Below are positions 1 to 6,852 of a stretch of 13,600 nt of DNA, piece after piece (position 1 is the first letter of the stretch; each line of letters opens with the position of its first letter). The DNA is taken from assembly GCA_002421405.1 (NCBI GenBank), contig DIJY01000014.1, positions 1 through 13,600 of the forward strand. Reading direction: 5' to 3'. The stretch is from Caryophanales bacterium UBA5632 (GTDB taxonomy: Bacteria > Bacillota_I > Bacilli_A > Izemoplasmatales > Hujiaoplasmataceae). A model generated the notes under the pieces. The model had not been told where the DNA came from. It worked only from the letters and a program-made list of their open reading frames with translations, and searched no databases. The translations under genes and the position numbers were made by a program.

Positions 1-18
1 CCACTTGGGTACTCCTCC
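1..18 (-). tRNA. tRNA-Ser, 5' end only (cut by window edge)
   Basis: Read on the minus strand, these 18 bases begin GGAGGAGTACCCAAGTGG. This is the usual start of a bacterial class II serine tRNA: a seven-base acceptor strand, TA at positions 8-9, and the start of the D arm. The anticodon lies outside the window, so the isoacceptor cannot be named. It lies 81 bases downstream of the complete tRNA-Ser(GCU), in the same orientation. The Ser assignment rests only on resemblance of the 5' end. Confidence 0.7.
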
Positions 19-24
19 GTAATA

Positions 25-51
25 ACACAGGTGACTTTTGGGCACCTGTGT
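25..51 (-). promoter_or_regulatory. Perfect 9-bp hairpin in the leader of the partial tRNA-Ser
   Basis: ACACAGGTG (25-33) and CACCTGTGT (43-51) are perfect inverted repeats around a nine-base loop. On the minus strand the stem begins about eight bases after a TATAAT box and ends six bases before the tRNA 5' end, so the transcript could begin almost exactly at the stem. No U tract follows on the minus strand (TATTAC comes next), so it does not look like a terminator. A leader hairpin that affects 5' processing is one reading, and a protein-binding site is another. The structure is seen; the role is not known. Confidence 0.55.
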
Positions 52-58
52 CTAGTGT

Positions 59-87
59 ATTATAAGGCAATTCAATAAACATGCCTA
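59..87 (-). promoter_or_regulatory. Candidate sigma-A promoter for the partial tRNA-Ser
   Basis: On the minus strand there is a perfect -10 box TATAAT (59-64). Seventeen bases upstream is TAGGCA (82-87), which matches four of six positions of TTGACA. The predicted start is near 51-52, at the edge of the leader hairpin. The promoter sits in the spacer just after the 3' end of the complete tRNA-Ser, so the second tRNA may be transcribed independently, in addition to any read-through. Confidence 0.5.
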
Positions 88-99
88 TCATTTAAAAAC

Positions 100-190
100 T
101 GGCGGAGTAAGAGAGATTTGAACTCTCGCGTCGGTCACCCGACCTACGCCCTTAGCAGGGGCGCCTCTTCGGCCACTTGAGTATTACTCC
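100..190 (-). tRNA. tRNA-Ser(GCU)
   Basis: A complete class II tRNA with CCA encoded (100-102). The acceptor arms are GGAGTAA and TTACTCC, with discriminator G. The D stem is CTC/GAG. The anticodon stem is CGCCC/GGGCG around loop CTGCTAA, giving anticodon GCT (154-156). The long variable arm has a perfect GTCGG/CCGAC stem, as expected for tRNA-Ser. The T arm is GAGAG-TTCAAAT-CTCTC. It decodes AGC and AGU. A strong promoter lies immediately upstream (196-240). A short T run follows the CCA end. Confidence 0.97.
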
Positions 191-195
191 ATTAA

Positions 196-240
196 GACAG
201 TCAGCCCTATAATATTACATTATTTTTGGCTGACTGTCAA
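196..240 (-). promoter_or_regulatory. Strong promoter of tRNA-Ser(GCU) embedded in an 11-bp perfect inverted repeat
   Basis: On the minus strand, TTGACA (235-240) and TAATAT (212-217) are separated by 17 bases, a near-consensus sigma-A promoter. The predicted start is near 206, giving a leader of about 16 bases to the tRNA. GACAGTCAGCC (196-206) and GGCTGACTGTC (228-238) are perfect 11-bp inverted repeats 21 bases apart. One arm overlaps the -35 box and the other begins at the predicted start site. Arm centres are 32 bp apart, about three helical turns. The repeat could also fold as a hairpin in read-through RNA from the upstream gene, but there is no U tract after it. Confidence 0.7.
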
Positions 241-246
241 TATTTA

Positions 247-915
247 TTAACTTGCGTAAGGTTGTTTATCCTCTGTTTCATCTTGAATCGGTTTAGGTAA
301 TTCTTTTTCTGGAGTCGGTTGTTTTTGATTGCTTTTACGTTCATTTATTGACTTAGAAGTCTCACGGTATTTTTGGTATCCGCCATAGCCATCATAACCT
401 AAATAAATGCCACCACCAATCGAGATGAATAGAACAATCCATCCAAGTGTAGAAATAATATCAACACCCATGACAGTTAATACAAAAATGGCCGGTCCTA
501 ATGTTAAACAAACGATATGAAACCAAAATTTTAAAGGTTCTGATTTTTCTTGGAAATAATAAAGCGAAAGCATATAGATGATTCCTCTTGCATAGAAGAA
601 TATGGCAAGTAAATAGCCGTAGATTCCAATCCAGAAAGCATCATCTGAATTACCAGAGAATACAACATAAATCATCACGCCGCCCATGATTGTATCAAAA
701 ATGATTTCAATCAGATTGATGGTTCTTAATACTTCTTTTTTCAAAGTTTTCATCAACGGTACAACACGAAGCAAAGAGAATAATACAATCGCAATACCTG
801 TAGTAGCGTAAACAACTTTTACTTCATACAATTTCATTAAAATTCCGCCGGAAAGTAAAACTGCTGCTAAAATCCATTTGATTAACCATCCGTATCCAAA
901 CTTGGGTTTATTCAT
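247..915 (-). CDS. Six-TM membrane protein of unknown function with charged C-terminal tail
   Basis: I do not recognise a family for this 222-residue protein. Hydrophobic segments at roughly residues 9-28, 33-53, 66-88, 94-120, 127-149 and 153-173 suggest six membrane spans. A glycine- and tyrosine-rich stretch (GYDGYGGYQKY, near 173-183) follows. The last 40 residues are hydrophilic, rich in Lys, Glu, Gln and Pro, and are probably cytosolic. The start at 915 is chosen because AAGGAGG lies ten bases upstream. A longer reading from 993 would run through the promoter and leader. The gene lies 94 bases downstream of the diguanylate cyclase with its own likely -10 box, and is the last protein gene before the tRNAs. 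No catalytic motif is visible. Confidence 0.85.
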   Translation of the reverse strand: MNKPKFGYGWLIKWILAAVLLSGGILMKLYEVKVVYATTGIAIVLFSLLRVVPLMKTLKKEVLRTINLIEIIFDTIMGGVMIYVVFSGNSDDAFWIGIYGYLLAIFFYARGIIYMLSLYYFQEKSEPLKFWFHIVCLTLGPAIFVLTVMGVDIISTLGWIVLFISIGGGIYLGYDGYGGYQKYRETSKSINERKSNQKQPTPEKELPKPIQDETEDKQPYAS

Positions 916-941
916 AAAACAGTTGCCTCCTTCTGAATCTA

Positions 942-993
942 GGCTATTGTTAGCCTTTGTAGTTATATTATATAACAATTTCATTAAAAACAA
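942..993 (-). promoter_or_regulatory. Likely promoter and small leader hairpin for the six-TM protein gene
   Basis: On the minus strand a consensus TATAAT (967-972) is preceded by TTGTTT (988-993) at a short spacing of 15 bases, so the -35 assignment is weak. Between the predicted start and the Shine-Dalgarno sequence there is a 5-bp hairpin, GGCTA-ACAA-TAGCC (942-955). It is too short to call a regulator or terminator. Confidence 0.45.
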
Positions 994-1009
994 TAGAATT
1001 CACAAGTAT

Positions 1010-2599
1010 TTACTCAATGTCTTTTGTAAAGAAAACCTGGTTTTTTCCATTTCCTTTAGCGCAGTAAAGCATATCATCGGCTTCTTTGATATAAGTATCT
1101 AATGATTTCCCGATTATTTTTTTGGTTCCACTGAGTCCAAAACTCGCAGTCACTTTCATTTTACGTTTATCATAAACAAATGAATGATTTGATAATGTTT
1201 CACATATATCCGTAATTTTCTTCTTAATTTCATGGATTTTGACATTTGTCTGCATATAGACAAATTCTTCGCCGCCGTATCTTGCAAAGATTCCATCAGA
1301 ATTAAGTTTTTTGGATACAATCAATGTCATCTCTTCTAAAACATAATCTCCCGCTTGGTGTCCATATATATCATTGACAATTTTAAAATCATCCAAATCA
1401 AACATCACAATCACGAGATTCTGATGTTCAATCTGAGCCAAGTCAAACGCTTCCGTCGCTAATTTATAAAAATACCGACGGTTATAGATATTGGTCAAAC
1501 CATCATATGACGCCATATGTTCCATTTTTATAAATTCTTCTTTTTGAAGCGTCGTATCATAAAAAATCGCACAATATCCGTTAAAGATTTTTCCAATATA
1601 AGAATTGGTCAATACTTGTAATTCTACCGAATAATACTTTGTTATTTCATTGAATGAAAATGAAATTTCATGATGATGATTCTTAAGCAATTCCTCACAA
1701 ACAGACTTATCCATTCCACATAAGTCTCCAAGTTTTAATCCGTGAGGATATTCTTTTTGATTGATGAAGAGCTCCTGTGCTTTTTCATTCATACTGACCA
1801 ACGTGAATGCTTCGTCTAAAATCACGATTGGCGATATTGATTTTTCATAGATGAGTTGATATGCTTTTGGAACAAGGTCAAATAACTCATAATGAAACAA
1901 AGCAAAAAATAAAACAAAGGCAAAAATGGATGTGAAAAAAGGTGTCGAATCAATTGGTGACGATTTTGAACTGATAAATTGCGTCGCAATTAATCCAAAA
2001 CCGATAAAACTAATGATAAAAAGGATAAACGATCTGCTTTTAGCCAAAAATATACTTTTTCGATACGAGATATAAAAATTAACTGTCGTTAAAGCCAAAA
2101 CGCAAACATTAAATCCAGCTTGGATGTAATACATGATGGCTTTGTCATAAACAATAAAATTGAATCCTTCCCAGTGTATTCCGTGATATGCGGACATGAT
2201 ATGAGATGAATAATAAAGCGTTTGGTACCAATGGCCATTAGAAACATACAAGAAGTTTGTTAGCATCGTTAAAAAAGGGATAAAGAATAATAGAATATAA
2301 AACGATATTTTAATCTTTCTTTGTCGATTTAATAATCTTAATGAAATTAAAAACCAAAGTGTCGTCAAATAGGGTATTGATAAATGCTGAATGTGATTAA
2401 ACCATAATTTCTGAATTTCAAAATCATTAATGACAAAACCCGCATAAAATGCGGCGTATATGGCGTTGGCTAATACAAATATACCTGTTAATTTTAGCCC
2501 TGATAATTGTTCTCTTCTTGTAAAAAGGTAAATCGCTCCAACAAATAAAAATGCAGCGATAATAAATAATGATACGGCAATCACAAAATCATAACGCAT
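1010..2599 (-). CDS. Membrane diguanylate cyclase (7TM-PAS-GGDEF)
   Basis: This 529-residue protein is predicted to make cyclic di-GMP from two GTP at the membrane. Residues 1 to about 240 hold seven hydrophobic spans resembling the 7TM sensor module found before histidine kinases. A PAS-like segment follows (about 245-360, containing SPIVILDEAFTLVSMNEKAQ). The GGDEF domain starts near MASYDGLTNIYNRRYF, has the metal-binding stretch FDLDDFKIVNDIYGHQAGD, and carries the active-site motif GGEEF at 442-446, so catalysis looks intact. The RxxD product-inhibition site normally nine residues before the motif is absent (NSDG there). Two adjacent ATGs are possible: the one at 2599 sits seven bases after GGAGG, and the one at 2602 sits four. 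The gene starts 37 bases after the tex stop with no clear terminator between, so co-transcription is likely. The ligand of the sensor part is unknown. Confidence 0.93.
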   Translation of the reverse strand: MRYDFVIAVSLFIIAAFLFVGAIYLFTRREQLSGLKLTGIFVLANAIYAAFYAGFVINDFEIQKLWFNHIQHLSIPYLTTLWFLISLRLLNRQRKIKISFYILLFFIPFLTMLTNFLYVSNGHWYQTLYYSSHIMSAYHGIHWEGFNFIVYDKAIMYYIQAGFNVCVLALTTVNFYISYRKSIFLAKSRSFILFIISFIGFGLIATQFISSKSSPIDSTPFFTSIFAFVLFFALFHYELFDLVPKAYQLIYEKSISPIVILDEAFTLVSMNEKAQELFINQKEYPHGLKLGDLCGMDKSVCEELLKNHHHEISFSFNEITKYYSVELQVLTNSYIGKIFNGYCAIFYDTTLQKEEFIKMEHMASYDGLTNIYNRRYFYKLATEAFDLAQIEHQNLVIVMFDLDDFKIVNDIYGHQAGDYVLEEMTLIVSKKLNSDGIFARYGGEEFVYMQTNVKIHEIKKKITDICETLSNHSFVYDKRKMKVTASFGLSGTKKIIGKSLDTYIKEADDMLYCAKGNGKNQVFFTKDIE

Positions 2600-2636
2600 C
2601 ATGACACCTCCAATAGAAAAAAACTAGAAAGGTTAT

Positions 2637-4835
2637 TTATGACCGATATTCAGTTCCGGGTTGAAGCATTGTTAATTGAAGTCTTTTACGGTCTAAATCA
2701 ACAGCGATGACCCATACTTTAACGATATCTCCTACCGATACAACTTCCAAAGGATGTTTGATATATTTCTTGCTCATTTTAGAGATATGAACCAATCCCG
2801 CTTCTTTAATACCACAATCAATAAAAGCACCAAAATCAACAACATTACGAACAGTTCCTTGTAATTCCATACCCGGAACCATATCTTCTAATTTTAATAA
2901 CTCACTCTTTAATAAAGGTTGCGGATAACTATCTCGTAAATCACGTTGGGGTGATACAAAAGCATCCAATAAATCATCTAGTGTAATTGGATTGATGTTT
3001 AATTTTTTGATGATGGCCTGTTTATCAGCAAATGAAACCTTGGCTTTACAGATATCTGAGCCGATTTCAGTGACATCAACTGAAATAAGTTTTAAAACAT
3101 CAAGCGCTAAATCATAACTTTCAGGATGAATTGGCGTTTTATCGAGCGGATTCTTTGAGTCTGGAATTCTTAAGAATCCTATCGCTTGTTCAAAGATCTT
3201 TGGACCTAATTTAGATACTTTTTTTATCGCTTCACGACTTTTAAATGGACCTTTTTCCTCACGATGTTTAACAATGTTTGTCGCTACTGAAGCTGAAAGA
3301 CCGGACACATATCTTAATAAAGAAGCCGAAGCCGTATTCACATTGACGCCGACTTGGTTAACAGCTGTCGAAACAACGAAATCAAGGGAATCATTGAGTT
3401 TAGCGATACTGACATCATGTTGATATTGACCAACGCCAATCGCTTTAGGATCGATTTTAACAAGCTCTGATAAAGGATCTTGCATTCTTCTCGCAATAGA
3501 AACCGCTGAACGTTCTTCAACTTGGAATTCTGGGAATTCCTCTCTTGCTAAATCGGAAGCTGAATAGACAGAAGCGCCGGCTTCACTGACGATAACATAG
3601 TAAAGTTTTTGACGAACGGTCTTAATAATTTCAACGACAAATGCTTCGGTTTCACGAGAAGCGGTTCCGTTACCGATGGCGATAATTTCAATATTGTGTT
3701 TTTCAATCGTATTGATAATCTTTTCTTTTGCTTCATTGATCCTTTTAGGGTTTACATGTTCGCCGATGTAAGCTTCATGAGGATAGATTACCCCTTTATC
3801 AATGAAATTGCCAAAAGCATCGATGACAGCGAATTTACATCCCGTTCTAAATGCGGGGTCAATTCCCAAAACCATCTTTCCTTTCATGGGCGGTTGAAGT
3901 AGCAAACTTCTTAAGTTCTCAGAGAAAATATGGATGGCTTGATCTTCGGCCTTATCAGTAAAATCACTTCTAATTTCGCGTTCAATTGCGCCTGAAATTA
4001 AACGTTTATAACTATCTTGGATCGCACTTTCAATCATAGGAACTACAACAGATGATTTATTTGTAATCACTTGTTGATTTAAAAACTGATGTATTTCCTC
4101 TATTTGAACATCGATATTGACAGTAATGACCTTTTCGTTTTCAGCTCGATTGATGGCTAATATACGATGTAATTTTATTGCTTTTAACGGTTCTTCATAT
4201 TCATAATAATTTTGATAGGTTGAATATTCGTCTGCAGCGTCTTTTTTCTTTTTCGTAACAATTTTTGCGGTTCTAAGCGTAAAGTCGCGAATCCATTTCC
4301 GATAATTTGCATTATCTGAAATCGTTTCGGCAATAATATACTTTGCGCCAGTATAAGCCTCTTCGATGGTTAAGACTTGCTCATTGATAAATGGTTTTGC
4401 CATTTCTTCTAAATCAACATTCATCGGAAATGTTAACATTAATTTCGCGAGCGGCTCTAATCCTTTCGCGACGGCTTCAGTAGCTTTCGTTTTCTTTTTC
4501 TCTTTATAAGGACGATATAAATCTTCTAAATCAACGAGTTTCATTGCTTCATTGATTTTTGCTTTCAATTCATCGGTCAACATCCCTTTTTCATCAATAA
4601 GACGAAGAATATCATCTTTTCTTTTTTGAAGACTTTTTCCATACTCATATTCTTTTTCAATGGCACGGATTTGTTCTTCATCCAAAGAGCCAGTCACTTC
4701 TTTCCGATAACGAGCAATAAAAGGGACTGTATTTCCTTCTTCTAGTAAAGAAAGAACTGTTTCTGCTTGTGAGACTTTGATATTAAGACTCAAAGCCACT
4801 TTTTTTAATAAGTCTTGATTCACATATTCCATCAT
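2637..4835 (-). CDS. tex: Tex-family RNA-binding protein (S1 domain)
   Basis: This is a 732-residue cytosolic nucleic-acid-binding protein of the Tex/YdcI family, associated with transcription and RNA-related stress functions. The full-length architecture is present. A helical Tex N-terminal region (NTVPFIARYRKEVTGSLDE) comes first. The RNase H-like YqgF domain starts near residue 324 with GIDPAFRTGCKFAVID. Helix-hairpin-helix repeats follow (VGVNVNTASASLLRYVSGL, then the EEKGPFKSREAIKKVSKLG region). The C-terminal S1 domain begins near 652 (GMELQGTVRNVVDFGAFIDC, then AGLVHIS). Start choice: GGAGG is directly followed by ATGTTAATGATG, so the first ATG (4841) is unusable. The ATG at 4835 has a six-base spacing and 4832 is also possible. 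The gene has its own extended -10 promoter and follows a terminator, so it opens a new transcription unit with the diguanylate cyclase downstream. Confidence 0.96.
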   Translation of the reverse strand: MMEYVNQDLLKKVALSLNIKVSQAETVLSLLEEGNTVPFIARYRKEVTGSLDEEQIRAIEKEYEYGKSLQKRKDDILRLIDEKGMLTDELKAKINEAMKLVDLEDLYRPYKEKKKTKATEAVAKGLEPLAKLMLTFPMNVDLEEMAKPFINEQVLTIEEAYTGAKYIIAETISDNANYRKWIRDFTLRTAKIVTKKKKDAADEYSTYQNYYEYEEPLKAIKLHRILAINRAENEKVITVNIDVQIEEIHQFLNQQVITNKSSVVVPMIESAIQDSYKRLISGAIEREIRSDFTDKAEDQAIHIFSENLRSLLLQPPMKGKMVLGIDPAFRTGCKFAVIDAFGNFIDKGVIYPHEAYIGEHVNPKRINEAKEKIINTIEKHNIEIIAIGNGTASRETEAFVVEIIKTVRQKLYYVIVSEAGASVYSASDLAREEFPEFQVEERSAVSIARRMQDPLSELVKIDPKAIGVGQYQHDVSIAKLNDSLDFVVSTAVNQVGVNVNTASASLLRYVSGLSASVATNIVKHREEKGPFKSREAIKKVSKLGPKIFEQAIGFLRIPDSKNPLDKTPIHPESYDLALDVLKLISVDVTEIGSDICKAKVSFADKQAIIKKLNINPITLDDLLDAFVSPQRDLRDSYPQPLLKSELLKLEDMVPGMELQGTVRNVVDFGAFIDCGIKEAGLVHISKMSKKYIKHPLEVVSVGDIVKVWVIAVDLDRKRLQLTMLQPGTEYRS

Positions 4836-4862
4836 TAACATCCTCCAATAATATTCACTTTA

Positions 4863-4891
4863 TTTATACCACAAAATATAGGTTTTGACTA
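4863..4891 (-). promoter_or_regulatory. Promoter of tex (extended -10)
   Basis: On the minus strand, TGG-TATAAA (-10 at 4863-4868) forms an extended -10 element. TAGTCA (4886-4891), seventeen bases upstream, matches four of six -35 positions. It lies between the terminator of the thioredoxin-like gene and the tex ribosome binding site, where a promoter is expected. Confidence 0.6.
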
Positions 4892-4920
4892 ATTAAAAAG
4901 AAAAAACCCTTTCGGGTTTT
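4892..4920 (-). terminator. Intrinsic terminator after the thioredoxin-like gene
   Basis: On the minus strand a 7-bp stem, AAAACCC-GAAA-GGGTTTT (4903-4920), is closed by a stable GAAA tetraloop. It is followed by a U-rich tract, TTCTTTTTAATT. It starts 15 bases after the stop codon of the upstream gene. This is a textbook Rho-independent terminator. Confidence 0.9.
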
Positions 4921-4935
4921 GACTGATTTATAATC

Positions 4936-5457
4936 TTAATTAAAAGGTGCGTAAGTGTCGGCCAGAACAGATTTAAGCATATTTACAACGCTCGCTGTTC
5001 CGGTGAATGATTCTCTAAACTCGCCATCAACAATCGAAATAACCATCGGTGTGCGAATCGATGATAAATTTGCATCATCGAGAAACTCGTTTTTATCTCC
5101 AGTGACCGTTTCTTTAATTGTTGAAGCGTTCACAAAGAATACAATCGTTTCTTCGCCATTAATCTTTTCGGATAATTTTAAGACGTCGTGTTTGATTTCT
5201 TTGCAGTTTCCACAATCATCGGAATAAAAGTAGACTAAATAGTCTTGAATTGCTACATTTTGGTCATCAAGTTGATTTAATACTAAATCATAAGCTTCAA
5301 TATGAGAAAAATCATCGTAAGATCCAGTATCAGTCGCTAGATCATATATGAAAACAGCCCCAACAATCAAGAGTACCACGCCAATGATACCAACAATCGT
5401 TAGTAGTAAAGCTTGCTCACTATTTTTCTTCTTAAATCCTTTTGTGTATGTTGCCAT
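4936..5457 (-). CDS. Membrane-anchored thioredoxin-like protein (CGNC)
   Basis: This 173-residue protein has a short cationic N-terminus, one membrane span (about 16-39) and a thioredoxin-fold domain. The active-site pair is DCGNCKEIK (Cys82, Cys85), and the expected Thr-Pro turn near the active site is at RTPMVIS (Pro137). With Lys/Arg-rich residues before the span, the domain should face outside the cell, so a role in extracytoplasmic thiol-disulfide exchange is inferred. Its substrate is unknown, and oxidase, reductase and thioredoxin-like chaperone roles are all open. Start 5457 is chosen because GGGGTGAT precedes it. A longer reading from 5508 would begin inside the -35 box of the promoter. 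It is a single-gene unit with its own promoter (5480-5508) and terminator (4892-4920). Confidence 0.88.
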   Translation of the reverse strand: MATYTKGFKKKNSEQALLLTIVGIIGVVLLIVGAVFIYDLATDTGSYDDFSHIEAYDLVLNQLDDQNVAIQDYLVYFYSDDCGNCKEIKHDVLKLSEKINGEETIVFFVNASTIKETVTGDKNEFLDDANLSSIRTPMVISIVDGEFRESFTGTASVVNMLKSVLADTYAPFN

Positions 5458-5479
5458 TAATATCACCCCAGTGTTATTA

Positions 5480-5508
5480 ATTTTACTCAATTTTGATTCA
5501 ATTTGCAA
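5480..5508 (-). promoter_or_regulatory. Promoter of the thioredoxin-like gene
   Basis: On the minus strand, TTGCAA (5503-5508) and TAAAAT (5480-5485) are separated by exactly 17 bases. The predicted start is near 5473, leaving a short leader that carries the GGGGTGAT ribosome binding site. The promoter lies in the 78-base gap after acpS and supports the downstream ATG at 5457. Confidence 0.65.
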
Positions 5509-5535
5509 GCAATAATTTCACAACTCGATAAAACA

Positions 5536-5883
5536 TCACAAATTGGGTTCTTCGATGATACAAAAACCAACTGCGTAAGCTCTTTCGTGTGAAATTGAAA
5601 GTGAAAATTTATAATTTTTTAATTTTTCACAAACAAGATATGGTTTTCCATATTCATCGTTTCGAATTTCAATTTCATTCATTGAAAGTTCAAAACTGAT
5701 ATGACTTAATGCTTTTGATATCGCTTCTTTAATCGCAAATCTTCCGGCTAAAAATTCGGCTTTTCTATGCATCGATGAAAACGATTCATAAGTTATTAAT
5801 TCTGACTCGCTTAAAATTCTTTTCGCGAGATCAGGTTGAATTCTTGATATTTCAACAATATCAGTTCCGATTCCTTTAATCAT
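5536..5883 (-). CDS. acpS: Holo-[acyl-carrier-protein] synthase AcpS
   Basis: This 115-residue enzyme transfers 4'-phosphopantetheine from CoA to apo-ACP, the activation step for fatty-acid synthesis in the cytosol. The family signatures are both visible: GIGTDIVEI at the N-terminus with metal ligand Asp8, and FLAGRFAIKEAISKAL with Glu53. SLSISHE (His99) is also conserved. The length is normal. The ATG overlaps the end of whiA by eight bases (ATGATTAA), and GAGGA precedes it, which indicates translational coupling. It ends in TGA, showing that UGA is a stop codon here. It appears to be the last gene of the hprK-lgt-trxB-whiA-acpS run; no clear terminator is seen after it. Confidence 0.97.
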   Translation of the reverse strand: MIKGIGTDIVEISRIQPDLAKRILSESELITYESFSSMHRKAEFLAGRFAIKEAISKALSHISFELSMNEIEIRNDEYGKPYLVCEKLKNYKFSLSISHERAYAVGFCIIEEPNL

Positions 5884-6829
5884 TGGATTCCTCTTGGACT
5901 ATTAGCATATTCGCTATATCTTTTAATGCTCGAAAGCGATGATTCAAAGCCGATTTTGAAATTAAGTAACCATAATGTTCTAGCGCTGCATAGGATAGTT
6001 CGTTCAGTGTTGAATCGGGATATAGTTTCCTAAGTTCAACCACTTCTTTGATACTTTTAGGCAATTCGCTTACGTTGTATTTTTCAATAATTTCAATATG
6101 TTTCAATTGATGCGCTGCCGCATCAAGTGCTTTTCTTTCGTTCGCGATATCACAATTAATCACACGATTAATCGAGTTTTTAAAATCGCGCTTAATTCGT
6201 GAATCTTCAAACTCAAATAATTGATTAGTCGCTCCGGTAACCCGTAAGAAATCTGAAATTTTTTCGGCTTCTTTGATATACATGATGTATCCACGCTTAT
6301 TTTTTGAAACTTTCGCGTTCAATTGAAATTCTTCGCCGATTAATTTTAATACTTCTGCTTGTCGATCGCTTGATGTTTGAATTTCTAAATGATAAGTCGC
6401 GGTTTCTGGCGAATTAATAGAACCCCCTGCAAGGAAGGCTCCTCGTAGATAGGCCCTTTTACAACATTCTTTTTTGATTAATTCCGGATTCACGTCTTGA
6501 AAGAACATTGCTTGTTTATTCATCAGTGACAACTCATTCATGATTGCTTCTACTTTATCTTCAATATGGGCAATGAATAAATCGTTTTTATGAAGATTGA
6601 GTTGCTTCTTACTGATGAGTTCCGGTTCGATTTTATATCGTTCCTTCACCAATTTCATAAATTTTCGGATGACGGCATTATTCGTTGTTTGAAAAACAAG
6701 CGCGAGTCCTTTGCTACTTAACTCAACAGACCCACTGATGTGTAACATTGCAGATAATTCTGCCTTTTGACAACAAGTCAAATTTTTTACATTCGCTATT
6801 TCTGATTTGACTTCACTGGTATATGACAT
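5876..6829 (-). CDS. whiA: DNA-binding protein WhiA
   Basis: This 317-residue protein is the WhiA family regulator, which binds DNA and affects cell division and, in some lineages, sporulation. The N-terminal part matches the LAGLIDADG-homing-endonuclease-like fold, without nuclease function in this family (CCQKAELSAMLHISGSVE and KRAYLRGAFLAGGSINSPET, about 19-140). The C-terminal helix-turn-helix is around 229-305 (DSTLNELSYAALEHYG, then SKSALNHRFRALKDIA). The start is supported by AAGGGGG seven bases before the ATG. It lies 23 bases after trxB and overlaps acpS by eight bases. In Bacillus it is usually preceded by rapZ and yvcK (glmR), which are absent from this spot. Confidence 0.96.
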   Translation of the reverse strand: MSYTSEVKSEIANVKNLTCCQKAELSAMLHISGSVELSSKGLALVFQTTNNAVIRKFMKLVKERYKIEPELISKKQLNLHKNDLFIAHIEDKVEAIMNELSLMNKQAMFFQDVNPELIKKECCKRAYLRGAFLAGGSINSPETATYHLEIQTSSDRQAEVLKLIGEEFQLNAKVSKNKRGYIMYIKEAEKISDFLRVTGATNQLFEFEDSRIKRDFKNSINRVINCDIANERKALDAAAHQLKHIEIIEKYNVSELPKSIKEVVELRKLYPDSTLNELSYAALEHYGYLISKSALNHRFRALKDIANMLIVQEESND

Positions 6830-6852
6830 ATTGCCGCCCCCTTTCTAGATGA

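Noticed and set aside
25..51. Hairpin as an intrinsic terminator for tRNA-Ser(GCU)
   Set aside because: No U tract follows it on the minus strand, and a TATAAT box lies between the tRNA and the hairpin, so a leader role is more likely.
2600..2636. Terminator between tex and the diguanylate cyclase
   Set aside because: A run of seven T is present on the minus strand, but no convincing stem precedes it.
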